Positions 10,492-22,986 of a DNA stretch of 64,000 bases are shown one piece after another. A model generated the notes under the pieces. That model made no database searches. It was not told the DNA's origin and saw nothing but the letters and a program-made list of their open reading frames with translations. Position numbers and translations under genes: made by a program. The stretch's first letter is position 1, and every line of letters starts with the position of its first letter. Origin of the DNA: Stichopus chloronotus (lineage: Eukaryota > Echinodermata > Holothuroidea > Aspidochirotida > Stichopodidae); the NCBI GenBank assembly GCA_021234535.1, contig CM037842.1:12646010-12710009 (forward strand), written 5' to 3'.

Positions 10492-12387
10492 ACTGTGTGT
10501 ATCCGAATTGCGTAAAAAAGGTGCCTTTGGGTACATTCAGATTTGTTAGCCTTGAGATCGCACATGCAGAAGACATATATGTGACTGACGTGTTGTTACA
10601 GTACCACGTTACAAACACGCGTGCTCAAAAGGTAAAGCTATGGGAGGGGGGGGGGTACGAACGAGACAAATGCTCGTGAAGTTACTGCTGCAGTATTTCA
10701 CTCAAACTGTCAGAACTCATTACAAACTGAACCATTTGAAATTTGCTTTTTTCTTTAAGTAGGCTACTGTTCTACGTATTCTGATCAATATATTGATACA
10801 TATGAAATTTCATGTTAGCAGGATTAGCAAATTTCTTAAAAGGTGAGCTTTGAAAGTTAAGCTTAACGGACACATTGTTACTGTCATCATCAACTGTATC
10901 TTGGGAGCTGGTGGGAGACTCTAACACTGTACTGGCTTATCGAGGTTTATACACAGAATTGCTCGTAATTTGCAGCAATTGATTTATTTGTTCGACAGAA
11001 GGGAATCAGTGTCACAGCCCTTACCGAGATGATCGAGATCTCCTGTTGGCAGGTTTATCATTATACTGCACACTTTTACTGCTGCCAGATAATTTTTTTC
11101 CCCGGGGAGTAGGGGATTTATCTGGGGAGTTGTCTGTTCAGAATTAGGCTTTGCAACAAAATATTAGTAATCACAACGCTTATACGGACAAAAGGCTGTC
11201 TTTGTTATTTTTCCGTTGTCATCTGTTTCTTGTTTCCTTTACGTTTTATTTGTTTTCAAAAACCGGTTGGTCTCCTCTGGGACCATTGTCCCCGCGGAAC
11301 GTAGATTGGCCACCCCTGCCCTAGACGAAAAATGCAAGCAAGGTGCAGTTATTGGAACGTTTGAAAGAGAAACCAGAAACCACGTCCTTATCAAAGTCAC
11401 ATATGGACATTATTGTTCCCTGCTCCATTTGTATATGAGTTGCATGTTTTGATATGTATATTCTTCAAGACCAAATATCCCAAATCGATTATCTTGAATT
11501 TTTTATGTCATAACTTTGAGACCAAGATTTGTAAAGCGAATCCAGAAAATTGGTATCACAAATTGTTTGGATTCGTTTAACAAACCTTGGTCCCCAAAAA
11601 TGTGCCAGAAGGAATTTGCAGTACTGACCTCCACTTTTCGTATATAGCAATAATAATAATTTAGTGTTTTAATAATAATAATTTAGTGTTTTAAGAGCTG
11701 CCATTAATTATCTCATTGTTCACTGAATTACTGATTTCAGGTGACATCCTTTTCATAATTGTAATTCCTATTTTTGTGTATGCTTCCATGTTTTTTTTTC
11801 ATGCAGAAGAGAGGTGGTTGTTTGCATAACATACTTCAGTGCCCATGCAGGACTGGACATGTCACCCACACATGGCAAACTCACTTCATGCTTAGTGATT
11901 GCAGGTTACCGCCATCACTCCTAGATTTAAAGCTTGTCATTGGGACCGAAACGATAGTCCAAAGCTGGGAAATTTAAATATGTAAAATTTCATTTGATGT
12001 CTATTTTCATTGAATTTTCATGTGGGTTAATTTAACCCAATTTATTGTCCCAAACAGTTCACCTTCGTTTGCCCCCTTGGCACCCACCATCCCCTCCCTT
12101 TCCCCTTGATAGCACCCACAACAACGTTGAACAAGGGAAAACAATCGGACCGTATTAACCATTTTGGAGATAAAGTTCTGAGTAATTTCATTCTCGGGTT
12201 ATGGGTCAATGTACATGTACAGTTTTCATTTCGTCCCCGAACTCCACGACAACGAACTTGATAACGGGGACAGTGAAACATGCAACATCCTGATGTGCAG
12301 GACTTCTTGCACATAGTGCAGTAATACCGGATGTACTGAAACTTACGGGAGACTAATAGTGCCATTCATGTAAAACTTTCCTTTTTT
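10492..12387. other. 3-prime flank of the LRR-Ig gene
   Basis: No further exon seen. A 21-22 bp direct duplication (AATAATAATTTAGTGTTTT) lies at 11651-11692. Other frames are short and featureless. Confidence 0.45.
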
Positions 12388-12665
12388 TACAAATTGTTAA
12401 TTTATTACTACAAATTATTAATTTGTTATTACAAATTACTGATATTTGTCATTACAAATTAATACTTCGTAAGGACAAACTAACAATGTGTAAGAACAGT
12501 TTGATTTGTTATTACAACCTGGTAATTGTTTATTACTTGTTTTTGTACTTGTGTTTTTGTTCTTGTACTTGTTATTGTTTATTGCAAGTTATTACTTTGT
12601 TATTACAAGTTATTAATTGCTTATCATGCAATCTAATAATTTGTTGTAATAAATTATTAATTTCT
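12388..12665. repeat. AT-rich degenerate tandem repeat
   Basis: Many diverged copies of a roughly 20-bp unit resembling TTGTTATTACAAATTATTAA, with a TTACTTGT-rich variant in the middle. Confidence 0.55.
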
Positions 12666-14640
12666 AAAAACACCTTTGTGCTAAATTTACCAATTTTTAT
12701 TTTTCCTCCTCCAGCGTTGCTGTGGATGTTTGTCGGTGTGGGGGTGGAAGGAGAGCAAAGGGGGCCAAACTGATGTGAACTAATCGAGCCCATAATTTGT
12801 CTTAAAAAAATTGATTTCCATTGCAACATTAACAACTTCGAGTTACTTAAATTCATTCACTATCAAATGTTTGAACATTTTTTTTTTTCAAACGACAAAC
12901 CTGATATGACGAAATGGTGCATGAAATTTTTCAGACGACAGTTTTTCAAGAACGAACTGTATTTTCAAATAGTTTCGTAGAGTAAAATATCAAACTCTCA
13001 TTTATTACTAACATGAAAAGAGTGAATTTGTGGAGAACATTCAGCCAACATACCTCACCCGTTACATGATGAATATAATCATAACATGCATATATAAGGC
13101 TAATTTGGATTAATGCATAATTACAGAGTCTTTAAAAGACGTAGGGTTTAGAAAACAAATTGACAATATCGTGGAGGTATTGCACACTTGCCATGTTTAA
13201 ACAAGTTTTGTGTGACATCGTGCTATTATTTGGTAAGTAATTAGAGGAGTCGTGCTCAAATTGTTACATTGCAATGATTTCTCATACATATGCCGGTGCG
13301 ATCGTCTGGAATACTTGTTCTTAAAAGGACCTGCTATGTAGTGCACTTTCAACATGAGAAAGTGAATCAGGTTTCCCAGTGACTGAATCAGAACCTAACC
13401 GCGTGGGTTCTTCATTCCTAATTGGGCCAAGGAATGCCCAACTTCAACCCAGAATAAAATCCTAGATTGCAACCTTGCCTTACGTCGTCAAACTTCACAA
13501 ATTGTGACCATGTGAATCCCCAAGAGCAGCCAGAACTAGTCCTCAGTCAGCACCCAGTTTCAGCCCAATCAGGGATGTCATTCTGTGCCAGGTAGTCCCA
13601 CAAAACAACACGGACCCCAATCAGGTAACCCAATAAGGGTCCCATTGGGCGCCCAATTTGCACATCATCAGGCCCAAATAAACAGTGTTATGCAACACAA
13701 GCAATTGCTCCTAGACAGCAGGAGCCGAGTCATCATCATAAACCGTTGGTACGTCTCCTGTCATACGACATGTTTGTGTGCGTGTGTGTGTGTGTGTGTT
13801 TTTTTTTTTTTAAGTCATAAATGTGAGCAGCAACCAGATACATGAGTCGCGTAGGTCAATATAACTCCATGCATAGGTCAAAGTTGTCGTACGTGCATAC
13901 AAACACAAGCTTGCAAAAAGGTGCCAAAGTATTGATGAAAATTTCAACATTTGAGGTACTTTTCCATCTGTCAAAACACTCAAATTCCTCGATCCTATCA
14001 CATTCATAGGAGTTGTGGAAAGAGAAATTTGATCTACTTTATGATATCAAGGATGAAAGGGATATATTTAAACGTCGCTATCTGTCTTGGACACACCCTG
14101 TAACAGCAGTTGGGTATAAATTCACTTTTACCTCTGGTTTAATATAGGTCACTTTCAGGAACAGACTTTAGAGAAATACATGTATGTATTTGTCAGGTCA
14201 CTTCAGCTAAGTGATGGGGGCGGGGACGGCAATGGGGGGGGGGGGCAAAGGTTCTGACTAGAGGGCAAATTCCTCATCCCCCCCCCCCCCCACTGTCATT
14301 GGTGCCGCCACTGCTCCTCGCAGGCTCCAACACTAAAGGATGCAAATTAACCTAGCCTCAGTTATAAGGAAATAATGGCCCACTGGCACCCTTAAACATC
14401 AAAGTGATACACAGTCATCGTACCAGTAGTCAATTGGGTCAGGGGACACGGTGGCCCTCTAATCATTTCCTAGAAATTGTGGTGAAAACCTGTTGGACTT
14501 TAACTATTCCTACCCTCCTTCCATGAATCTGATCAGGAAAGAGGCCTGACAGTCATACCACAACTAGCACCTTGCAACTAGTAGTGATTTATCTTCGGCT
14601 ATAGTATGGGTTATCGTATTACTGACAATCAGCCGTTTAG
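12666..14640. other. No gene seen; low-complexity stretches
   Basis: Contains a cluster of CCCAAT/GGGC words (13410-13680), a (GT)n-T(n) tract (about 13779-13812), and G and C homopolymers (14236-14246, 14280-14291). No exon is supported. Confidence 0.5.
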
Positions 14641-14764
14641 CAGCCAAGAAATCACTTCTGTCCGTCCATCGAGCCAGCAGTCACAAAGGGGAGGGGGGCA
14701 GCTAGAGAGGCGCTGCGCAGGCTGTAACCATTGAGCTATTTAGGCAAGAGCCACGGTTCATGTC
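14641..14764 (-). repeat. tRNA-like (SINE head) sequence, degenerate
   Basis: On the minus strand TAGCTCAATGG fits the tRNA A-box consensus exactly and sits in a GCCTAAATAGCTCAATGGTT context. A degenerate B-box (GGCTCGATGGA) follows about 50 nt later. No full cloverleaf forms, so a SINE head or tRNA pseudogene is likelier than a working tRNA. Confidence 0.3.
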
Positions 14765-14779
14765 TAGGTCACATTAAAC

Positions 14780-14992
14780 ATGGCGCCAGGGCGATTTGTC
14801 AGATTTATAAGCATCGGCAGGCGTTTTCAGATTGGGTATTGGTCGTCCGATTTTCCTAGATATATGCCGGATTTTATTAAAGGTTTTCGGCCCTCGGTCT
14901 CCGACCGGTATTGGTCCGAATGCTGGTCCAACCTTCATCCGATGCCCAGACAGTATTCTTCAGGGCATCTATTCTTGAAGATCAGACGGTGA
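14780..14992 (+). CDS. Small open frame of unknown function
   Basis: A 70-codon frame starts at an ATG in a strong context (AAACATGGC), in locally CpG-rich sequence. The product is basic and aromatic, with no family I recognise. It could be a first exon spliced to the lysine-rich exon at 15226, because AG/GT-like donors occur inside it, but the join cannot be fixed by eye. Chance occurrence is possible. Confidence 0.25.
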   Translation: MAPGRFVRFISIGRRFQIGYWSSDFPRYMPDFIKGFRPSVSDRYWSECWSNLHPMPRQYSSGHLFLKIRR

Positions 14993-15225
14993 CGAGCATC
15001 GATAAGGGGCCCGAAGGTTACCGGGCGAACGACGGGAATCCGATGTGGCATGGGTCAGTATGAATGTGAGATATAATTTTATGTATGAACTACTCTACGT
15101 AACTCCATTCTCTTGCCAAACAATTCTGTGAGAAGAAACGAGACGTATTCGAGCATTCGTCCAAGAGTCCGAAGCATTGCATTGAGAACTATTAGTTCTT
15201 GCTCGCATCGAGTACATCATTACAG

Positions 15226-15341
15226 GTATCGTTATTGCTTTGTTGAAAGCAGAAGCCAAGCAGGCGAAAAGAAAGACACAAGGACAGAACAAGCTAGCTG
15301 GAGCAGCCCTGGCTGATGGAAAGACACTTGAGAAGGTTTGA
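15226..15341 (+). CDS. Possible terminal exon of an unidentified gene
   Basis: After an acceptor (CATCATTACAG) one frame encodes IVIALLKAEAKQAKRKTQGQ and 17 more residues, then stops at TGA. The piece reads as a Lys/Ala-rich amphipathic helix, with composition unlike the surrounding random frames. The other two frames are poorer. A candidate AATAAA lies at 15763-15768. No homolog is recognised, and the upstream partner may be the frame at 14780. Confidence 0.3.
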
Positions 15342-16655
15342 GGACTATGCACAAACCCTAAATTAGGAAAGAGACTTCGTGCATCCTTCCAACATGGTCA
15401 GGTTCAACAGTGGTGATGAAAGTGTTCAACAATGTAAAATTTTAGGATGAGAGGAAAGTTGGTGATAATGGCAATGCTCTTTTTAGGTTTATTTGAAGGT
15501 GTAAATATATTACACCAATCTATTTCATAGAATAATTATCAGATGCTTGATGGGGTTTCTCTTGATAAAGAAAGTAAAATAAAATCGCCTTTCCATGCAA
15601 ACAAAGATTTAAATAGTAATGTCTCGAAGTTGTAAACGACTGATTTTAGAGGGAATGAGGGACATCTTTGTATTCTATCTTTTGAGGTATTGAAGACGTT
15701 CACTAAAGAATGAAACGTGTACAAAATGATTATAAAAAGAGAGAAAATGTAACTTTAGCAGAAATAAAACTAAACATGGAGAGAATGTGTTCGTGTTTTT
15801 GTTATTCAATTTGTTACCCTTTGCACACTTCTTTGTTGCATCTCCTCTTCTTCCATTTCATTAGGTAGCACATACAGCTTTCGCGTTATTGCTTAGAATC
15901 ACAATATATTATTATATGGGAAGCAGTCGGTTGAATCTGGCCACCCAAGTGTGACGTCAACTTTAAAATTGAGGGGAACTCACCGTTGGTCGGCCATTCA
16001 GCGGCCCGGCGCCAGCCAATTACTCTCCGATTTATGACCCGTTTCCGTTTAGTCGGTTATTCGCCGTGCATGGTCCTGCCTTCACCCGTACGGAGCCAGA
16101 CCTGCACCCGGCAGAAATATAGACCCCCATTAATTTAAGCATCATGTTGACCCAACATCGCAGATTTAAGTCAACTGATTTGTACGCAGACTGAACTTTA
16201 ACTTCAATTAAAATGAACCTGGCTCTTGCCCGATGCACAAGGCCTGACACCCCGCAGGGGATCTGCTGGCGCCCGGCCAATAGTCCTCAGTTAAAACTAC
16301 GTGTTGAACTGAAACCCATCCGGACTTAATTGTGACTGGGGTATTATCCTCTATCATTGGACATTCAGAAAGGCTGGAAACGACTTGAAACAAGTGCAAC
16401 TTTGGATACTCTAATACACCCCCAAACACAACCATGGATCCAACTGAAAGTCAACTTAAAGCGTACAATACATCGGGCTGAAGCTAGCGAACAATAAGAG
16501 CGAACATCAGTGGCCAACAATGAGGCGACCAAAAACCCCGACAAATATGTACTACAAAGCACATATTCCACTAAGGAATCAGCACGGACATCATGGCTTA
16601 TTATTTTCTAATGGTTCATACGAACAGTAACGTGATGATAGAATTTATGCTGGGC
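15342..16655. other. No gene supported
   Basis: Includes a GC- and CpG-richer patch at about 15955-16290 with several short minus-strand frames. It resembles neither rRNA nor a known exon. Confidence 0.4.
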
Positions 16656-17300
16656 GAGTGTCAAGGATATTCTTTCATAAAGTCAGTACATCAGGCAACC
16701 TGAATTTCAAAGTGATTTGCATTAAGAAATCAATATTGTAACTGAATATCTGGATAGAATTGTCGAATCCAAAACTCAGCCCATATGACACTATATGGCA
16801 AGCAAAGGCGATTAAATAACAGCTTCCTGATTGGACGTCTGGTTTAATGGGGGTAACATTAAATAATACCCATATTATAACCAGGGGAGAGAGCAATTGT
16901 CAAGGAGAAAATCATTCAACGTTAAAAAACAGAACATCAGTCGAAATCTTGTAATTTTAACACTTGTTTGAACTACCAAGTCAACATTGTACATCAAGTA
17001 TATAATGCGACATGTTGGATTTTCAGCACAACTCTTAGCCAACAAATCAACGTTGTAACCCAATATAGTGGGTACTGGTTGTAGGTGCAATCACCCACTG
17101 TCACCCCACATGTGGTGGCCTTGGGGGAAATTGTCGGGGAGAAAGGTACTCAACCTCAAAGTCAGTACATAATGCGACATATGTGATTTTCAACACAACT
17201 TTCGACTGACAAATCAACATTATAAGGCAATATAATAGGGTGATGTTTGTAGGCGGTACCACCCACTATCAAACCACAGGAGGTAACTTGGTGTAAAATT
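16656..17300 (+). repeat. Dispersed repeat family A, tandem copies
   Basis: Two to three diverged copies of a roughly 200-bp unit carry the ordered words ATTGTC.AGGAGAAA, AGTACATAATGCGACAT, TTTTCA.CACAACT, CAACAAATCAAC, ACCCACTATCACCCCAC. Further copies lie at 27488-27665 (same strand) and 33961-34185 (opposite strand). Confidence 0.6.
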
Positions 17301-18185
17301 GTTGTGCATAAGCCACAATGAGCAGACTTCTTCTACCTGTGGACTGGTTAGTGAAATTAATTTCAAGGACTCTGTCGAGTCTATAAGGTTTAAGTGTGTC
17401 TTTACGATTTAACTTACGTTATCACTTATTCAAAACATGACCAAGTAGAAGAGTAAAAAATGGAGGACTGTATGAAAAAAGGCAAACTCAAGATAACAGA
17501 AGCTGACTCAAATGAGTCTTTGTAGATTACAATTACACAACACCTTCCCCTCCTCTCCATCCACTAATTGTTAGCCAATGTTCTATGTGTGCGACCTTGA
17601 CTAAGGGTTTTGATTCTATCTGCACATTAGTCCTGAAATGATTTCTTGTACAGAAGTAACACCTCCACCTCACAGTGCCAACGTCACGTAATGCAATTAC
17701 AATGTTACAAATACAACAAGGCTCTGCAAAACATGTTCGTTACATTATTTTAAGAAACATTAGGGCTTCCATCCATCATCTCATGTTGCCGAGGACGTTT
17801 GAGAATCGGCATTTCCAATTAAGAAAGGGTATTCAAAACTGGCGTGTTTGCTTCGCTAGAACTTTAGTGCGACCGTCTTCATCATCGTCTACTTCGGATA
17901 TTCACCCAGCGTAGTGGGCGAGCGCTTTAGTTCAGCTACTCGCTACGAAAACCTTCTGTACCGCAGCCAGAGGGGCCACGCAATCAACTAGATATTTGGC
18001 CATCTGCACTATTGGGGTTGTCCTGGTCCCCATTTTTACTTCCGTTTCACAGTGCTGCGGTATTCTGCCCCCAGTTGGACACATTCTGTGAAGGCACAGC
18101 TTTTTCATTGCTGGTACTCTAAGCATACACATAAATACATGGGAGCCTTCTTTGAACGCGCAAAGTAATGCTAATATGTGCAAAA
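17301..18185. other. No gene seen
   Basis: Mixed-composition sequence with only short frames and no repeat identified. Confidence 0.45.
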
Positions 18186-18620
18186 AGAAGCACTATAACA
18201 GACTCTGGCGTAGCCAGGATTATTCAAAGGGGGGAAATTGTATGATCGACAAGTCGGAAGAGCATACCAGACAATCGTGGGTTGTTACCATGCGCGACGG
18301 ACCAAAATAATGGGGGATAAGACCCGACAGGACTAAGTACGCTCTTGTACGCCACCATCTGTTGGCGTACAAGAGTGTCCAAGAAAAATTTTCGCTTGCA
18401 ACCCCTTCTCGATGGCCGGAAACCTCACTCCCTGGTATTTTAAGCTGCGTGAAGGCAGCCTTAATTGTAAAATTGATCTCGTGCCAATTTTCAATCAATG
18501 AGAACGAAATCTATGAAAAATCGTATTCCATATCAGATTGGGTGAGATGATACAAGAATCATAACTAACTATGCTTCATCTTTCATTTCTTCTTAAAGTA
18601 CTTGACATACCCAGGCCATC
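18186..18620 (+). repeat. Dispersed repeat family B, copy 1
   Basis: Shares ordered blocks with the copies at 29400-29625 (-), 31000-31320 (-) and 49620-49960 (+): a hairpin, AAAATTTT.GCTT, a CCTGG-GTGT block, AAATCTATGAAAA, CATATCAGAT.GGTGA, and CTTTCATTTATTCTTGAA. This copy begins TGGCGTAGCCAGGATT. Confidence 0.6.
18342..18375. repeat. 13-bp perfect stem-loop within family B
   Basis: CTCTTGTACGCCA (18342-18354) and TGGCGTACAAGAG (18363-18375) are exact reverse complements around the 8-nt loop CCATCTGT. The loop-proximal GCCA/TGGC pairs also occur in the other three copies of the family. Confidence 0.8.
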
Positions 18621-18890
18621 AATGTCTATCTGCATAATTCAGGTAAACATCGATAACCTTCGACCAATAAACATTTCGTTTTCAAACTAGATTGGAGGTA
18701 CAAAAGTCATACCCATCTTGAGGCTGTCAACATCAGAAAAATTCAAAAGTTAACGACTTTTTGCTCTCTGTTGGGGCATTTTCTAACAGAATTTGTCATT
18801 GGGAGAACGTTTTTACCACATTGTTACGCAATCTGTTAAACAGATATGCTTTTAAGCAATTTGATGTATACATTAATATCCATGAATCAC

Positions 18891-20686
18891 CAAATTAAGA
18901 AAAGTACATGTAGCCAATATATTTACCGATATTTTGACTTGTAGAATGGCTTCTAAGAAATCGAGCAAAAAACGTTTGCCCAATCTATTCTGTTCAGCGT
19001 GAAATGGTCACACAAAAATTAAACAGTAAATATATAGCAAAATAGTTGTCTGGTAAAATGGCCACCACAAAATATAGCAGAACACATTTAACTATCCCAT
19101 GGTAAATATATATATCTAATAAAAATCTGGCAAATTTATTGACTTGTAAAACGGTTAAATGTACTTCAAACAGAATATATCTAGGTAAATCATTGCATTG
19201 TTAACTGGTTACCTTAACATCTAGAAGAAAATATCTAGCAAAGTAACTGGCTTGTGAAATGGGTACTGCAAAATCTAGCACTCTTTGCTAACAAATTTAT
19301 TGTATCGGAAAATGGTTACACTAAACTCTAGCCGAAAGAGGTGGTTAGTATGAAGCTTAGCACAGAGGTTGGTATGACATTTTGCATAAAGTTTCTCTTC
19401 AATTTTTCAATCCAATTTGTAATACTGTGAACTGGTAGGACGAAAATCCAGCGTAAAATGACAGGCAAAGTATTTGATCTATTAAGCAGATCATATTTAG
19501 TGGAAACATATATATCATGTCTAGTAAACTGTTCGCAGAACACGGAAACTTTAGCAAACAAAGTGCTGATGAATCAGATACTGGACTTTGCCGCTTATAT
19601 CAAGATACAAGAAGGCGGGAAGTTAAACAGCCGACTATTTCATCAAGAAAAACGAGAGAAACTTTAATTTATAACGCCATTGCTCTAAATCTACTCTGAG
19701 GGAAAGAAAGCTACATCCATAATAAGAGATATGCAGTGCTTTCGCGGTAAACATACATCCATAGTTTTTAAACGGCGGGAATCAGAGGACCTGAAAAGGC
19801 GGTTGCTGAAGCTTCTTGCAACTAGTGTAATGTATAACGCATATGACTCGAACATCTCAGCTGGTACAGTACATGCTATGCTAAGCTTGTTGAACAGCAA
19901 GCCTTGCTTCAAGTAAGTGAAGGTCTAGGCCTATTGTTCCAATTCCTAAGCTACTGTTCAACAACGAGTTTCAAAGATACATCAAGAATTACAGAGATGT
20001 GACGGATAAAGAGAGATTAGTGGTTCAGTATTTCTAGGAGAGGAGTTTAAAATCTTGGAATACTGTCGAACTAGCCGATCAAAAGAAATTCTCCGTGTTC
20101 ACAAACATTCATTTATTCGGGCATGGAGAAACGGTTTTTTCAGCCTTTGATTGATTACTTAGTGAATTCTGCCGTGCGATTTCATGGAGTTAACTTTTAT
20201 TCAATTGGACATAGCCTACTTATTATCACATATTTATGGATGAAATATTTAACCAGGATTCTCCATGCAGTGTGCAAGTGAGTAAACTATATTGTTTAAG
20301 TTCTTAATTTCTAACTTCTTTGTATTGTGGTAGATAAAAACTTAGTTTAAGAGTATCACATATAGTACAGTAGATCTTTTTGGCGAGTTTCGATATCATG
20401 CATTTACCCCGTCTACCAAACTGCCTTATTAAGTCATATAGGTAGAACTCTGTGTGTGTATATGCTTACATCATCTTTTTCATTATCGGTGAAAGCTTTC
20501 AAATATAATTCCACAAATTTAAGAAGCTTTTAAATGCAATATCTTGCATGTTAACTACAATTACCACATATATACTTATACACAGATGTCCAGAAACATC
20601 ATTAACAGAGAAATCTTCTGTAAACCAGACCAAAGACTTAAGAGTTAAATCTGACAAATTAATAATCATAAGAATAGTTTAATCAT
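18891..20686 (+). repeat. Array unit 1 (1796 bp)
   Basis: Monomer block about 18891-19380, the most diverged and shortest, followed by spacer 19381-20686. Confidence 0.75.
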
Positions 20687-22986
20687 CAAATTGAGGAAAT
20701 TACATGTAGCCAATATATTTAGCGATATTTTAACTTGTAGAATGGCATCTATGAAATCGAGCAGAAAACGTCTACCCAATTTATTGTATTAAGTGTGAAA
20801 TGGTCACACTTAAATTAAGCAGGAAATATCTAGAAGGTAAATGGCTTGTGAAATGGTTACTCAAAGTCTAGCAGAACACATTTAGCCATTTCATGATATT
20901 GTAACAAGGTCAAACTAACATTACGCAGAAAATATTTAGCGAAAAGATTGAGTACTAAAACGGTTACAGGTATTTCTAGCAGATTATGTCTAGACAATTT
21001 ATTACATTGTTAGTTAGTCACCGTAAATATCTAGGTGAAAATATCTAGCAAAATAATTGGTTTAAAAATGGTTACCACGCAATCTAGCAGAACATATTCA
21101 GCCATTTCATGGTATTGTAAAATGGTCAGATTAAAATCTAGCAGAAAACATCTAGCAAAAAATTTACTACTAAAATGGTTACACTTATTTCTAGCGGAAT
21201 AGATCTAGCTAATATGCCACATTGTTAATTGGTAACATTTAACTCTAGCAGAAAACATCTAGCAAAACAATTGACTTGAAAAGTGGTTACTACAAAATCT
21301 AGCAGAACATATTTAGCCATTTCATGGAATGGTAAAATGGGTACATTAAATCTAGCAGAGTATATATGGCAAAATATTTGAATACCAAAATGGTTACACG
21401 TATTTCTAGCAGAATATATCTAGCTAATATATCGCATTGTTAATTGGTAACATTCAATTCTAGCAGAAAATATCTAGCAAAATAATTGACTCGTGAAATG
21501 GTTACTACGAAATCTAGCAGACCATGTCTAACCCTTTTATTCCATTGAGAAATGGTTACACTAATCCCTAGTCGAAAGAATCTACCAAAGGTTTGACTTG
21601 TAAAATGGATACTCTAAGATCGCGCAGGAAAATCTAGCTAATTGTTTGACATGTGGAGTGGTTAGTATGAAATTTTGCAGAGAGTTTCTCTTAGATTTTT
21701 CAATCCAATTTGTAATACTGTGAACTGGTAAAACGAAAATCCAGCGTAAAATGACAGGCAAAGTATTTGATGTATTAAGCAGATCATATTTAGTGGAAAC
21801 ATATATATCATGTCAAGTAAAACTGTTCGCAGAACACGGACACTCTAGCAAACAAAGATGCTGATGAATCAGATACTAGACTTTGCTGCTTGGATCAAGA
21901 TACAAGAAGGCGGGAAGTTTAACAGCCGACTATTTCATCAAGGAAAAGGAGAGAAAGTTTATTTCATAACGCCATTGCTCGAAATCTGTTCTCAGGAAAA
22001 GAAAGCTACATCCATAATAAGAGATATGCAGTGCTTTCGCGGTAAACATACAGTACATCCATAGTTTTTAAACGGCAGGAATCATAGGATCTGAAAAGGC
22101 GGTTGCTGAAGCTTCTTGCAACTAGTTTAATGTAAAACGCATATGACTCGAACATCTCAGCTGGTACAGTACATGCTATGCTAAGCTTGTTGGACAGGCA
22201 GCCTTGCTTCAAGTAAGTGAAGGTTTAGGCCTATTGTTCCAATTCCTACGCTATTGTTAAACAGCGAGTTTCAAAGTTACATAAAGAATTACAGAGATGT
22301 GACGGATAAAGAGAGATTAGTGGTTCAGTATTTCTAGGAGAGGAGTTTAAAATCTTGGAATACTGTCGAACTAGCCGATCAAAAGAAATTCTCCGTGTTC
22401 ACAAACATTCATTTATTCGGGCATGGAGAAACGGTTTTTTCAGCCTTTGATTGATTACTTAGTGAATTCTGCCGTGCGATTTCATGGAGTTAACTTTTAT
22501 TCAATTGGACATAGCCTACTTATTATCACATATTTATGGATGAAATATTGAACCTGGATTCTCCATGCAGCGTGCAAGTGAGTATACTATATTGTTTAAG
22601 TTCTTAATTTCTAACTTCTTTGTATTGTGGTAGATAAAAACTTAGTTTAAGAGTATCACATATAGCACAGTAGATCTTTTTGGCGAGTTTCGATATCATG
22701 CATTTACCCCGTCTACCAAACTGCCTTATTAAGTCATATAGGTAGAACTCTGTGTGTGTATATGCTTACATCATCTTTTTCATTATCGGTTAAAGCTTTC
22801 GGATATAATTCCACAAATTTAAGAAGCTCTTAAATGCAATATCTTGCATGTTAACTACAATTACCACATATATACTTATACACAGACGTCCAGAAACATC
22901 ATTAACAGAGAAATCTTCTGTAAACCAGACCAAAGACTTAAGAGTTAAATCTGGCAAAATAATAATCATAAGAATAGTTTAATCAT
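20687..22986 (+). repeat. Array unit 2 (2300 bp)
   Basis: Monomer block about 20687-21670 and spacer to 22986. It is nearly identical to unit 3 over the block start and to unit 1 over the distal spacer. Confidence 0.8.

Noticed and set aside
15955..16290. GC-rich patch considered as rRNA or mitochondrial insertion
   Set aside because: No conserved rRNA segment could be matched by eye.
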